From JALORV01 sp963775635 (GTDB taxonomy: Bacteria; Pseudomonadota; Gammaproteobacteria; Burkholderiales; Burkholderiaceae_F): a stretch of 64,000 bases of DNA. Below, one piece after another: positions 46,819-55,823 of this stretch. Below the pieces are notes generated by a model, which searched no databases, was not told where the DNA came from, and was given only the letters and a program-made list of their open reading frames with translations. Location of the stretch: assembly GCA_963775635.1 (NCBI GenBank), contig CAVZJO010000002.1:62001-126000 (forward strand). The letters run 5' to 3'. The translations under genes were made by a program, and so were the position numbers. Position 1 is the first letter of the stretch, and each line of letters begins with the position of its first letter.

Positions 46819-47264
46819 AACTGGATATCAATCAGATCCTGGCGCTGATGCCGCATCGGTACCCCATCTTGCTCGTCGACCGGGTGCTGGAACTCGAACC
46901 AGGTGTGCGCATCAGCGCCGTCAAGAACGTGTCGTTCAACGAGCACTTCTTCCAGGGGCACTTCCCGGGTCATCCGGTGATGCCGGGCGTACTGATCATC
47001 GAGGCGCTGGCGCAGGCGGCCGCGGTGCTGACCTACGTGACGATGAAGACGTCGTATCCGGAAGGGACGCTATTCCTGTTTGCCGGCATCGATGGCGCAC
47101 GCTTCAAGCGGCCGGTCGAACCGGGCGACCGCCTGCAGCTCGAGGTCACGATGGACCGGGTCAAGCGCGGCGTCGGCAAGTTCACCGGCCGCGCGCTGGT
47201 CGACGGCGAGGTCGTCTGCGAGACGACGATGATGTGCGCGCTGCACAAGGCGAAGGAAGAGTAG
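46815..47264 (+). CDS. fabZ: 3-hydroxyacyl-[ACP] dehydratase FabZ
   Basis: A 149-residue hotdog-fold dehydratase of fatty acid synthesis. The start LDINQILALMPHRYPILLVD is typical. The catalytic histidine sits in HFFQGHFPGHPVMPGVL, with the catalytic Glu in IIEALAQAA. FabZ competes with LpxA for hydroxyacyl-ACP, and the two are encoded side by side. The ATG overlaps the lpxD stop, and the last base of the stop codon is the first base of the lpxA GTG. Confidence 0.97.
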   Translation: MKLDINQILALMPHRYPILLVDRVLELEPGVRISAVKNVSFNEHFFQGHFPGHPVMPGVLIIEALAQAAAVLTYVTMKTSYPEGTLFLFAGIDGARFKRPVEPGDRLQLEVTMDRVKRGVGKFTGRALVDGEVVCETTMMCALHKAKEE

Positions 47265-48052
47265 TGCCGCGCATCCACGCGACCGCGATCGTCGACCCGC
47301 GCGCCGAACTGGCCGGCGACGTCGAGGTCGGCGCCTGCTGCGTCGTGGGACCCGCAGTGCGGATCGGCGCAGGCACATTACTCAAATCGCATGTCGTGAT
47401 CGAAGGAAGAACCACCATCGGTCGCGGCAACCGCTTCTTCCCGTTCTGCTCGATCGGTGGCGCGCCGCAGGACAAGAAGTACGGCGGCGAGGACACCGAA
47501 CTGGTGATCGGCGACGGCAACACCGTGCGCGAGTGCTGCACGATCAGCACGGGCACCGTGCAGGGCGGCGGGACGACGCGCATCGGATCCGACAACTGGA
47601 TCATGGCGTACGCGCACATAGCCCACGACTGCCTGATCGGCGATCACGTGATCCTCGCCAACAACGCGACGCTGGCCGGGCACGTGACCCTGGGCGATTG
47701 GGCCATCATGGGCGGCATGTCGGCCATCCACCAGTTCTGCTCGATGGGCGCGCATTCGATGGCGGCCGGAGGGTCGATTGTGCTGCGCGATCTACCACCC
47801 TTCGTGATCTGCAGTGGCAATCCGGCTGAGCCGCACGGCATCAATACCGAGGGCCTGAAGCGCCGTGGCTTCACACCCGAAACCGTCAACCTGCTGCGTC
47901 GCGCCTACAAGACGCTGTACAAGGAAGGCCTGACGACGGCCGATGCGGTCCAGGCGCTCGCGGCGCTCGCAGCGGAGCATCCGGCAGCAGCGGAGGCCGT
48001 CGGCCTGCTGGGGGATTTCGTCCGGGACTCGCAGCGCGGCATCGTCCGCTAA
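47264..48052 (+). CDS. lpxA: UDP-N-acetylglucosamine acyltransferase LpxA
   Basis: A 262-residue trimeric left-handed beta-helix enzyme performing the first step of lipid A synthesis. It begins PRIHATAIVDPRAELAGDV. It has the hexapeptide repeats and FCSIGGAPQDKKYGGEDTEL. The catalytic histidine is in MAYAHIAHDCLIGDH, and the C-terminal NTEGLKRRGFTPETVNLLR binds substrate. GTG start at 47264, one base overlapping fabZ. The frame is open upstream to 46727, but that part is a shadow of lpxD/fabZ. lpxB begins at the last base of its stop. Confidence 0.96.
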   Translation: MPRIHATAIVDPRAELAGDVEVGACCVVGPAVRIGAGTLLKSHVVIEGRTTIGRGNRFFPFCSIGGAPQDKKYGGEDTELVIGDGNTVRECCTISTGTVQGGGTTRIGSDNWIMAYAHIAHDCLIGDHVILANNATLAGHVTLGDWAIMGGMSAIHQFCSMGAHSMAAGGSIVLRDLPPFVICSGNPAEPHGINTEGLKRRGFTPETVNLLRRAYKTLYKEGLTTADAVQALAALAAEHPAAAEAVGLLGDFVRDSQRGIVR

Positions 48053-49197
48053 TGTCCCCCCGCACGTGCGCATTCGTGGCCGGCGAAGCTTCCGGAGACC
48101 TGCTGGCGGCCGGTGTCGTCGCGGAGTTGCATCGACGCGATCCGTCGCTGGTCTGCGCCGGCGTCGGCGGCGACCGGATGATCGAGGCCGGCTTCGATGC
48201 GTGGCACCACGTGCGCGAAATCTCGGTGCGCGGCTATGTCGAGGTCCTGCGCCACCTGCCGCGGTTGCTACGGCTGAGGCGCGGACTTGCGCGCCGGCTC
48301 GGAGTCGAGCGGCCCGCCGTTTTCGTCGGTGTCGATGCGCCGGACTTCAACCTCGGCCTGGAGGAGCAGTTGCGCGGCCGCGGCGTGCACGTCGTTCACT
48401 TCGTCAGCCCGTCGATCTGGGCGTGGCGCAGCGAGCGCCTGGCGCAGATCCGCCGCGCAGTCGACCGCATGCTGCTGGTGTTTCCGTTCGAGCAGCGGAT
48501 CTACGACGAGGCAGGCATCCCGGCGAACTACGTCGGCCATCCGCTGGCCAGCCTGATTCCGTTCGTTCCCGACGCCGAGTCGGCGCGCACACGACTCGGC
48601 ATCGCCGTCGAAGGTCCACTGGTCGCCGTGCTGCCCGGCTCGCGTGCGGACGAAGTCAGGCATCTGGCGCCAGTGTTCCTGGCGGCGATGGATCTGTTGC
48701 GGGAGCGCCAGCCGGGCATCCGTTTCGTTCTCCCGGCTGCTGATGCCGGACTGCGCGTCACGCTGGATGCGCAATTGCGGTCCCATGGTGCGCTGACTTC
48801 CTGCGTGACCGTCACCGACGGCCGCTCGCACGATTGCCTGGAGGCGGCCGACGTCGTGCTGGTCGCAAGCGGCACGGCAACGCTCGAAGCGGCGCTCTAC
48901 AAACGTCCAATGGTGATCGCCTACCGGATGCCGGCTCTTTCGGCGTGGATCATGCGGCGCAAGGGCACAATTCCGTGGGTCGGTCTACCAAACATCCTGG
49001 CCGGTGAATCCCTAGTGCCCGAATTACTGCAGGACGAGGCGACCCCGCAAGCACTCGCCAGTGCGGTCAGCGCCTTGCTGGACGACAACGATCGACGCGC
49101 CCGGCTCGTCGAGCGATTTACGTCGCTGCATCACGCCTTGAAGCGCGATACCGCAGGGCTGGCCGCACAGGCGATACTCGAGGTCGCGCAGTCATGA
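48052..49197 (+). CDS. lpxB: Lipid-A-disaccharide synthase
   Basis: A 381-residue GT-B fold glycosyltransferase (family GT19) joining UDP-diacyl-GlcN and lipid X. It has AGEASGDLLAAGVV at the start, FVGVDAPDFNLGLE, FVSPSIWAWRSERL, YVGHPLASLIP and VLPGSRADEVRHLAPVFL. The UDP-binding SGTATLEAALYKRPMVIAYR follows. Length is normal. The start shares one base with the lpxA stop, and the stop overlaps rnhB (ATGA). Confidence 0.96.
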   Translation: MSPRTCAFVAGEASGDLLAAGVVAELHRRDPSLVCAGVGGDRMIEAGFDAWHHVREISVRGYVEVLRHLPRLLRLRRGLARRLGVERPAVFVGVDAPDFNLGLEEQLRGRGVHVVHFVSPSIWAWRSERLAQIRRAVDRMLLVFPFEQRIYDEAGIPANYVGHPLASLIPFVPDAESARTRLGIAVEGPLVAVLPGSRADEVRHLAPVFLAAMDLLRERQPGIRFVLPAADAGLRVTLDAQLRSHGALTSCVTVTDGRSHDCLEAADVVLVASGTATLEAALYKRPMVIAYRMPALSAWIMRRKGTIPWVGLPNILAGESLVPELLQDEATPQALASAVSALLDDNDRRARLVERFTSLHHALKRDTAGLAAQAILEVAQS

Positions 49198-49853
49198 CCC
49201 GTTACCGCATCGGCCGCACTCTGGATCTGTTCGAGCAGGCAGCCCGCAGCAGTGGGCGCGTCTGCGGAATCGACGAGGCTGGGCGGGGTCCGCTGGCCGG
49301 GCCGGTGGTGGCTGCTGCCGTCATTCTCGACCCGGGCCGTCGAATCAACGGACTGGCCGACTCCAAGACGCTGACGCCGGAACGCCGTGAGGAACTGGCG
49401 GCGCGGATTCGCCAGCGTGCGATCGCATGCGCCGTTGCGTCGGCGAGCATCGAGGAAATCGACACGCTCAACATCCTGCAGGCGTCGCTGTTGGCGATGG
49501 CGCGTGCGGTTGACCTGCTGCAGGTGGCAGCGGAGTTTGCGCTCGTCGACGGCAACCAGCTGCCCCGACTGCCGATTCCGGGGCGCGCCATCGTGGCGGG
49601 CGATGCCTCGGAGCGTTGCATCTCAGCGGCATCGATCCTGGCGAAGACGGCGCGCGACGCGATGATGCGCGCGCTCGACGAGGCTCATCCCGGTTACGGC
49701 TTCGCCCAGCACATGGGCTATGGCACGCCAGAGCACCTGCGCTGCCTGCAGCAATTCGGCCCGTGCCCGATCCATCGGCGCAGCTTCGCACCGGTGCGGG
49801 AGGTGCTGGGCTTCGCCGCGGCGGACGGCAGTGCGCATCACGTCCTCGGATAA
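49194..49853 (+). CDS. rnhB: Ribonuclease HII
   Basis: A 219-residue endonuclease cutting RNA in RNA/DNA hybrids and single embedded ribonucleotides. The catalytic Asp/Glu pair is in GIDEAGRGPLAGPV, and the other acidic residues are in LVDGNQ and in RALDEAHPGYGFAQHMGYGT. The conserved GPCPIHRRSFAPVR closes the domain. It overlaps lpxB by 4 bp and the next gene by 23 bp. The last ~20 residues are low complexity and read into the methyltransferase gene. Confidence 0.95.
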   Translation: MTRYRIGRTLDLFEQAARSSGRVCGIDEAGRGPLAGPVVAAAVILDPGRRINGLADSKTLTPERREELAARIRQRAIACAVASASIEEIDTLNILQASLLAMARAVDLLQVAAEFALVDGNQLPRLPIPGRAIVAGDASERCISAASILAKTARDAMMRALDEAHPGYGFAQHMGYGTPEHLRCLQQFGPCPIHRRSFAPVREVLGFAAADGSAHHVLG

Positions 49854-50610
49854 CCCGCTGTACCGCCACGTGCGGCGGCTCGCCGAATCGCCGCGCGCGT
49901 GCCGCACGGCGAAGCGCTCGATCGCCGAGGGGACGCATCTGGTCGAAGCAGCACTGGTTGCCGGCGTTGGAATCGAGGCGGTGGTGCTTGCCGAGGATGC
50001 CGGCAGCGAAGTGCGCGTGCTGGGCGATCGGGTTTCGATGGCGCGGCAGGTCCGGCTCGTTGAATTCTCGCGTGCGCTGTACGAAAGCATTTCGCCGGTC
50101 GAACATGGCGCGGGCATCCTTGCGGAGATCGCGATCGAGGTGCGCGTACTTCCGCGCGCTGAGGCGGCGGACGCCGTCTACCTCGATGCCGTGCAGGACC
50201 CGGGCAATGCCGGCGCACTGCTGCGCACGGCCGCAGCGGCCGGCGTGCAAAACGTTGCGGCTGCGTCGGGCACGGCGTTCCTCTGGGCTCCCAAGGTTCT
50301 GCGTGCAGCGATGGGTGCCCACTTTTCCCTGTCGATCTTCGAGGATGTTGCACCCGAGGCGGTGGCCGCGGCTTTCACCGGCGAACGCCTGGCCGCCGAT
50401 GCGTGCGCTGGCGAGTCGCTCTACGCCTCGACCTGGGGAGCAGGCCCGACAGTCTGGATGTTCGGCTCGGAGGGGCAGGGGTTGTCGGCGGCGTCGCTCG
50501 CGCAGGCGCAGCGGCGACTGCGCATCCCGATCGACTCGCGCGTCGAGTCCCTCAACGTAGCTGCGGCTGCCGCCGTGTGCCTGTTCGAGCAGCGACGGCG
50601 GCGGATTTGA
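49831..50610 (+). CDS. TrmH/SpoU family RNA 2'-O-methyltransferase
   Basis: A 259-residue SPOUT methyltransferase. The N-terminal substrate-binding domain includes IAEGTHLVEAALVAGV. The knotted catalytic domain has LDAVQDPGNAGALLRTAAAAG (motif 1), WMFGSEGQGLS (motif 2) and IPIDSRVESLNVAAAAAVCLFE (motif 3), which form the SAM-binding trefoil knot. It probably methylates a ribose in rRNA (RlmB-like), but the exact target cannot be fixed. The GTG at 49831 overlaps rnhB by 23 bp; longer in-frame starts have no family similarity. It is the last gene of the rpsB operon. Confidence 0.9.
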   Translation: MRITSSDNPLYRHVRRLAESPRACRTAKRSIAEGTHLVEAALVAGVGIEAVVLAEDAGSEVRVLGDRVSMARQVRLVEFSRALYESISPVEHGAGILAEIAIEVRVLPRAEAADAVYLDAVQDPGNAGALLRTAAAAGVQNVAAASGTAFLWAPKVLRAAMGAHFSLSIFEDVAPEAVAAAFTGERLAADACAGESLYASTWGAGPTVWMFGSEGQGLSAASLAQAQRRLRIPIDSRVESLNVAAAAAVCLFEQRRRRI

Positions 50611-50613
50611 TCG

Positions 50614-50913
50614 TCAGATGTAACTGACGTCCACGCAGACGAAGTTGCCGGCAGGGTCCTTGTTGAACTCGACCACGGTCTTCTCGTCGACGGTGTTCAT
50701 GTTGTCGGGATTGAAGGTCTTCTTGTTGTAGACATAGCGGGGCCGCTCGGGCGACGAGCGGTCTTCCGAATCGGGTTTGCCGAAGGCCTTGCTCACCTCC
50801 TCCGGCGTTTTGTCGATCACTTTTCCATAGAAAACACCGCGCTGGAATCCACCTTCACCGCATCCGGCGATGGCGACTGCAAGTGCGGCTGCTGCAAGAA
50901 TTCTGATGAGCAT
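50614..50913 (-). CDS. Small lipoprotein, possible BamE-like fold
   Basis: A 99-residue protein with a lipoprotein signal: charged start, hydrophobic stretch and lipobox IAGC with Cys18 as the lipidation site. The mature part contains TPEEVSKAFGKPDS followed by a YVYN strand, the helix-helix-strand pattern seen in the SmpA/OmlA (BamE)-like fold. Sequence beyond that pattern is not recognised. It converges with the methyltransferase gene, with 3 bp between the stops. Function unknown; an envelope role is inferred from the signal only. Confidence 0.7.
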   Translation of the reverse strand: MLIRILAAAALAVAIAGCGEGGFQRGVFYGKVIDKTPEEVSKAFGKPDSEDRSSPERPRYVYNKKTFNPDNMNTVDEKTVVEFNKDPAGNFVCVDVSYI

Positions 50914-51030
50914 GGCGTTCCCTTAAGTTGTTCGCACTGAACCGCAGGCAGATTAGGGGAGGAGCCTTACGGGCAGCTTGCAGCCGCGTGGCATAGCGGC
51001 GCAGATGACCCAGATCAAACGAGACGGCGC

Positions 51031-51882
51031 TCAGTACGAGCGGCGGTCGAGGCGGACCTCCTGCATGATGGTCGCGGCGATCTCCTCGATCGACTTGGTT
51101 GTCGACGACAGCCAGCGAATGCCTTCGCGTCTCATCATCCGCTCGGCGGCGTCAACCTCGTAGCGGCAGTTCTCGAGCGCCGCATAGCGACTATTGGGCC
51201 GGCGCTCGTTGCGAACCTCCGCCAGCCGTTCCGGCGCGATCGACAGGCCGAAGGTCTTGCCCTTGTAAGGCGGCAGCGCGGTCGGCAGCTGGTTACGTTC
51301 GAAATCCTCCGGAATCAGCGGGTAGTTGGCAGCCTTCACGCCGTATTGCATGGCGAGATAGAGCGTGGTCGGCGTCTTGCCGGACCGGGAGACGCCGACC
51401 AGGATCACATCGGCCCTTTCGAGGCCCTTGGCCGACTGGCCGTCGTCGTGCGCCATCGCGAAATTGATGGCCTCGATCCGGTTCTTGTACTCATCGGAGT
51501 TGGTGGCGATGTTGTGCGACCGACCGACTGTGTGGGTCGACTTCAGGCCGAGCTCACGCTCCAGCGGCTCGACGAAGGTCTCGAACATCTCAATGAAAAA
51601 ACCGTCGGACGCCTCCCGCAGGGCCGCCGCAATGCCGGGGTCGACCAACGTCGAGAACACGATGGCGCGCTTGCCATCGCGCTTGCCGGCTTCGTTGATG
51701 CGGTGCGCCGCATCCTGGGCCTTCTCGATCGAATCGATGAAAGGCAGCCGCTGCGGGCGGTAGCGCAGGTGCTCGAACTGCGTGAGGACGCTGTGTCCGA
51801 GCGTCTCGGCGGTGATGCCGGTGCCGTCCGAAACGAAGAACACGGTCCGGTCGAACGTGCCGGTTGTGGTGTCGGGCATCAA
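51031..51882 (-). CDS. ppsR: PEP synthase regulatory protein (bifunctional kinase/pyrophosphorylase)
   Basis: A 283-residue DUF299 protein that switches PEP synthase off by ADP-dependent phosphorylation and on by phosphate-dependent dephosphorylation. The N-terminus has VFFVSDGTGITAETLGHSVL, the middle has HTVGRSHNIA, and the P-loop-like DVILVGVSRSGKTPTTLYLA is the catalytic signature. It is divergent from ppsA, its target, with 87 bp between the start codons, which strongly supports the assignment. Confidence 0.95.
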   Translation of the reverse strand: MMPDTTTGTFDRTVFFVSDGTGITAETLGHSVLTQFEHLRYRPQRLPFIDSIEKAQDAAHRINEAGKRDGKRAIVFSTLVDPGIAAALREASDGFFIEMFETFVEPLERELGLKSTHTVGRSHNIATNSDEYKNRIEAINFAMAHDDGQSAKGLERADVILVGVSRSGKTPTTLYLAMQYGVKAANYPLIPEDFERNQLPTALPPYKGKTFGLSIAPERLAEVRNERRPNSRYAALENCRYEVDAAERMMRREGIRWLSSTTKSIEEIAATIMQEVRLDRRSY

Positions 51883-51969
51883 GTCCTCACTGGTGCGGCG
51901 CGGTATCGAGGCGAGCGTGCTCGGTAGAATCGGCGGATTCTAGACACACGAACAAGACCGGGAGAGGGC

Positions 51970-54387
51970 ATGCCGCGCGGGGCGCACGTCGTACCGTTCA
52001 ACGAACTGAGGATGACCGACGTCGAGCGGGTCGGCGGAAAGAATGCGTCGCTGGGCGAAATGCTGAGCCAGCTTTCGGCAGCGGATATTCGGGTGCCCGA
52101 CGGCTTCGCGACGACAGCCGATGCGTTCCGCGCCTTTATCGATGGTGGTGGTCTGCGTGAGCGCATCGCTGGCGCGCTTGACCGTCTCGATGTCGACGAT
52201 GTTCGGGCACTGGCGCGTACCGGTGCCGAGATCCGCTCCTGGCTGGTTGATACACCGTTTCCGGCCGAGTTGGAACGCGCTATTCGTCATTCATTTCAAC
52301 AGCTTATAGAAGATTCTTCAAGCGAAATATCATTCGCGGTGCGGTCGAGCGCGACTGCCGAAGATCTGCCCGATGCCTCATTTGCCGGCCAGCAGGAGAC
52401 CTTCCTGAACGTGGTCGGCATCGACGCGATTCTCGATCGGATCAAGCATGTGTTCGCGTCGCTCTACAACGACCGGGCGATCGCGTACCGAGTACACAAG
52501 GGGTTCGCGCATGCGGACGTTGCGCTGTCGGCCGGCGTGCAGCGCATGGTGCGGTCCGACCGCGGCGCCGCCGGCGTGATGTTCACGATGGACACCGAAT
52601 CGGGGTTTCGCGATGTCGTCTTCATCACATCCAGCTACGGCCTGGGCGAGACCGTGGTGCAGGGTGCCGTCAATCCGGACGAGTTCTACGTGCACAAGCC
52701 GATGCTGGCAGCGGGCAAGCATCCGATCATTCGCAAGTCGCTTGGCTCGAAGCTGATCCGGATGGAGTTCGAACCGGCGCCGAGCGCGGCCCGCACGGTA
52801 CGTACGATCGACGTCAGTGAGGCCGAGCGCCACCGCTTTTCGCTGACCGACGCCGACGTGATAGAGCTTGCCCGCTATGCGGTCACGATCGAGCAGCACT
52901 ACGGGCGGCCGATGGACATCGAATGGGGCAAGGACGGCCTGGACGGGCGCATCTACATCCTGCAGGCACGGCCAGAGACCGTGAAGTCGCAGGCGCACGG
53001 CGACACTCATCAGCGATTCAAGCTCAAGGACAAGGGCAAGGTGCTGGCGTCGGGCCGGGCGATCGGACAGAAGATCGGTATCGGCTCGGTGCGCAACATC
53101 GTCAATGCCAGCGAAATGGAGCGGGTGCAACCGGGCGACGTGCTGGTGACCGACATGACCGATCCCAACTGGGAGCCGGTGATGAAACGCGCCGCGGCGA
53201 TCGTAACCAACCGCGGGGGGCGCACCTGCCACGCCGCGATCATCGCCCGCGAACTCGGCATCCCGGCCGTCGTCGGCTGTGGAGATGCGACCGAACTGCT
53301 CGGCGATGCGACCCTCGTCACAGTCTCGTGCGCCGAGGGCGACACCGGCATGGTCTACGCCGGCGCGCTCGAAATGGAGGTCGAGTCGCTGCAGCAGGGC
53401 AAGCTGCCGCCGATCCCGGTCAAGCTGATGATGAACGTCGGCAATCCGCAGCTGGCGTTCGACTTCCAGTCGCTGCCGAATGACGGCGTGGGGCTGGCCC
53501 GCCTCGAATTCATCATCAACAACAACATCGGCGTGCATCCGAAGGCAGTGCTCGACTATCCGGACGTCGACCATGATCTGAAGATCGCGGTCGAGCGGCT
53601 TTCGGCCGGCTACGAATCGCCGCGCGCGTTCTTCGAGGCCAAGCTCGCCGAGGGCATCGCCACCATCGGCGCGGCCTTCTGGCCCAAGCCGGTCATTGTT
53701 CGCATGTCGGATTTCAAGAGCAACGAATACAAGAAGCTGATCGGCGGGTCGCGCTACGAGCCGGACGAGGAGAATCCGATGCTCGGGTTCCGCGGCGCTG
53801 CGCGCTACATCGCGCAGTCGTTCCGCGAGTGCTTCCGCATGGAGGCGGCGGCACTCAAGCGCGTGCGCGAAGTGATGGGCCTGACGAACGTCGAGATCAT
53901 GGTCCCGTTCGTGCGCACGCTCGAGGAAGCCCGGCGTGTCACCGAATTGCTGGCGGAACACGGGCTGCAGCGGGGCAGTGGTGCAGCGACCGATGGCAAC
54001 GGTGGGTTGCGGCTGATCATGATGTGCGAGGTTCCTTCGAATGCGGTGCTGGCTGACCAGTTCCTGGACTATTTCGACGGCTTCTCAATCGGTTCGAATG
54101 ACCTGACCCAGCTGACGCTCGGACTGGACCGCGACTCCGCGCTGGTCGCCGAGGGCTTCGACGAGCGCGATCCCGCCGTCAAGGCCCTGCTGAGCCAGGC
54201 GATCGCGGCGTGTCGGGCCCGTGGCAAGTACATCGGCATCTGCGGCCAGGGCCCGTCGGACCATGCAGACTTCGCCGAGTGGCTGATGGAGCAGGGCATC
54301 GAGTCGATTTCGCTCAATCCAGACACCGTGATTTCCACCTGGAAGTTGCTGGCCCGTCGGACGGAGCCTGCGCCTCCCCGCGCGTGA
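51970..54387 (+). CDS. ppsA: Phosphoenolpyruvate synthase (pyruvate, water dikinase)
   Basis: An 805-residue gluconeogenic enzyme converting pyruvate and ATP to PEP, AMP and phosphate. The N-terminal ATP-grasp-like domain has RVGGKNASLGEML and FAVRSSATAEDLPDASFAGQ. The swivelling phosphohistidine domain has TNRGGRTCHAAIIARE with the catalytic His421. The C-terminal PEP/pyruvate barrel has RLEFIINNNIG and GICGQGPSDHADF, with the catalytic Cys in the latter. GGGAGAGGG precedes the ATG. It is controlled by the divergent ppsR product. Confidence 0.97.
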   Translation: MPRGAHVVPFNELRMTDVERVGGKNASLGEMLSQLSAADIRVPDGFATTADAFRAFIDGGGLRERIAGALDRLDVDDVRALARTGAEIRSWLVDTPFPAELERAIRHSFQQLIEDSSSEISFAVRSSATAEDLPDASFAGQQETFLNVVGIDAILDRIKHVFASLYNDRAIAYRVHKGFAHADVALSAGVQRMVRSDRGAAGVMFTMDTESGFRDVVFITSSYGLGETVVQGAVNPDEFYVHKPMLAAGKHPIIRKSLGSKLIRMEFEPAPSAARTVRTIDVSEAERHRFSLTDADVIELARYAVTIEQHYGRPMDIEWGKDGLDGRIYILQARPETVKSQAHGDTHQRFKLKDKGKVLASGRAIGQKIGIGSVRNIVNASEMERVQPGDVLVTDMTDPNWEPVMKRAAAIVTNRGGRTCHAAIIARELGIPAVVGCGDATELLGDATLVTVSCAEGDTGMVYAGALEMEVESLQQGKLPPIPVKLMMNVGNPQLAFDFQSLPNDGVGLARLEFIINNNIGVHPKAVLDYPDVDHDLKIAVERLSAGYESPRAFFEAKLAEGIATIGAAFWPKPVIVRMSDFKSNEYKKLIGGSRYEPDEENPMLGFRGAARYIAQSFRECFRMEAAALKRVREVMGLTNVEIMVPFVRTLEEARRVTELLAEHGLQRGSGAATDGNGGLRLIMMCEVPSNAVLADQFLDYFDGFSIGSNDLTQLTLGLDRDSALVAEGFDERDPAVKALLSQAIAACRARGKYIGICGQGPSDHADFAEWLMEQGIESISLNPDTVISTWKLLARRTEPAPPRA

Positions 54388-54419
54388 ACCGCGCGGCCGC
54401 AGACAAGCAAGGAACCGAC

Positions 54420-54848
54420 ATGGACAGCTACATTGTGTGGTTCGTCGTGGCGTTCGGCCTGCTGGTGGCCGAGCTGCTGACCGGGACTTTTTACCTGCTG
54501 GTGATCGCCGTCGGTCTGGCGGCGGCCGGACTGGCAGCGCTCGCCGGCGCCCCGGCCGCGTTGCAGTTCGTCGTGGCCGCGGCGATCGGACTGGCGGGAT
54601 CGCTGTGGCTGCGATCGACGCGCTTCGGCAGGCGACTGCACGAACGCGGCGACGATCGCGTGCAGAACATGGACATCGGCCAGTCGCTGTACGTGGACAA
54701 CTGGACGGCGGCACGCACCGCACGCGCCAATTATCGCGGCGCCGTGTGGGACGTCGAACTGGCGCCGGGCGAGCAACCGGCCAGCGGAGAATTCGTCATT
54801 CGCGACATCCAGGCCAACCGGCTGATCGTCGCCCCGAAGTTGCGCTAA
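54420..54848 (+). CDS. NfeD-like membrane protein
   Basis: A 142-residue protein with an N-terminal membrane region of two to three hydrophobic segments (MDSYIVWFVVAFGLLVAELL and LLVIAVGLAAAGLAALAGA). A C-terminal small OB-fold domain follows (DIGQSLYVDNW to ANRLIVAP). This is the short NfeD form usually encoded next to a stomatin-like protein, and the qmcA-like gene starts 21 bp downstream. The ATG at 54420 has AAGGAA upstream; an open frame back to 54210 is shadow of ppsA. Confidence 0.9.
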   Translation: MDSYIVWFVVAFGLLVAELLTGTFYLLVIAVGLAAAGLAALAGAPAALQFVVAAAIGLAGSLWLRSTRFGRRLHERGDDRVQNMDIGQSLYVDNWTAARTARANYRGAVWDVELAPGEQPASGEFVIRDIQANRLIVAPKLR

Positions 54849-54869
54849 AGACAGGTTCCAGGAGCAACC

Positions 54870-55814
54870 ATGCCTTTTCTTCCGTTCGACGGCGTTTCCA
54901 TCATCGCGATCATCGTGCTGGTGGTGGCGGTCACCTTTGTCATCAAGGCCGTCAAGGTCGTGCCGCAGCAGAACGCGTGGGTTGTCGAACGACTCGGCAA
55001 GTTCCACGCGGTGCTGCAGCCCGGGCTGAACATCGTGATTCCCTTCGTCGATCGGCTCGCCTACAAGCACAGCCTGAAGGAGGTTCCGCTCGACACGCCC
55101 AGCCAGGTCTGCATCACCAAGGACAACACTCAGTTGCAGGTCGACGGCGTCCTGTATTTCCAGGTGACCGATCCGCAGCGCGCTTCCTACGGCGCCAGCA
55201 ACTACATCCTGGCGATCACGCAACTCGCCCAGACGACGCTGCGCTCGGTGATCGGCAAGCTCGAACTCGACAAGACGTTCGAGGAGCGAGACTTCATCAA
55301 CCACAGCGTCGTCAGCGCGATCGACGAAGCGGCGATGAACTGGGGCGTCAAGGTGCTGCGCTACGAGATCAAGGACATCACGCCGCCGGCGGCGATTCTG
55401 CATGCGATGCAGGCACAGATTACCGCCGAGCGGGAAAAGCGCGCGCTGATCGCGTCGTCCGAGGGACGCAAGCAGGAGCAGATCAACATCGCAACCGGTG
55501 CGCGCGAAGCGGAGATCGCGCGGTCGGAGGGTGAGAAGCAGGCGCAGATCAACATTGCGCAGGGCGAGGCGGGCGCAGTGCTCGCCGTCGCCGAAGCCAC
55601 CGCGCGCGCAATCCAGATGGTTGCAGAAACCATCCGCCAGCCGGGAGGTATGGAAGCAGTGAATCTGCGCGTGGCCGACCGCTACGTCGACGCGTTCGGC
55701 AACCTGGCAAAGACCAACAACACGCTGATCCTTCCGGCCAACCTGGCCGATGTCGGCGGCCTGATCGCCGCGGCGATGTCGGTGGTCAAGAGCCAGCGGG
55801 TCCAGCAGGCCTAA
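54870..55814 (+). CDS. qmcA: SPFH/Band 7 (stomatin-like) membrane protein, QmcA-like
   Basis: A 314-residue protein with one N-terminal membrane segment (SIIAIIVLVVAVTFVIKAV) and an SPFH domain beginning VVPQQNAWVVERLGKFHAVL. A coiled-coil region rich in AREAEIARSEGEKQAQINIA repeats follows. Such proteins form large membrane rings and scaffold proteases or lipids. Pairing with NfeD is typical and supports the call. It converges with the CBS/nucleotidyltransferase gene, with 9 bp between the stop codons. Confidence 0.92.
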   Translation: MPFLPFDGVSIIAIIVLVVAVTFVIKAVKVVPQQNAWVVERLGKFHAVLQPGLNIVIPFVDRLAYKHSLKEVPLDTPSQVCITKDNTQLQVDGVLYFQVTDPQRASYGASNYILAITQLAQTTLRSVIGKLELDKTFEERDFINHSVVSAIDEAAMNWGVKVLRYEIKDITPPAAILHAMQAQITAEREKRALIASSEGRKQEQINIATGAREAEIARSEGEKQAQINIAQGEAGAVLAVAEATARAIQMVAETIRQPGGMEAVNLRVADRYVDAFGNLAKTNNTLILPANLADVGGLIAAAMSVVKSQRVQQA

Positions 55815-55823
55815 GGAATGAGC

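Noticed and set aside
46727..48052. LpxA with a 179-residue N-terminal extension
   Set aside because: The extension is lpxD/fabZ read out of frame; LpxA starts at the GTG 47264, overlapping the fabZ stop by one base.
52378..53961. 527-codon open frame on the minus strand opposite ppsA
   Set aside because: Antisense shadow; ppsA covers the region with full family motifs.
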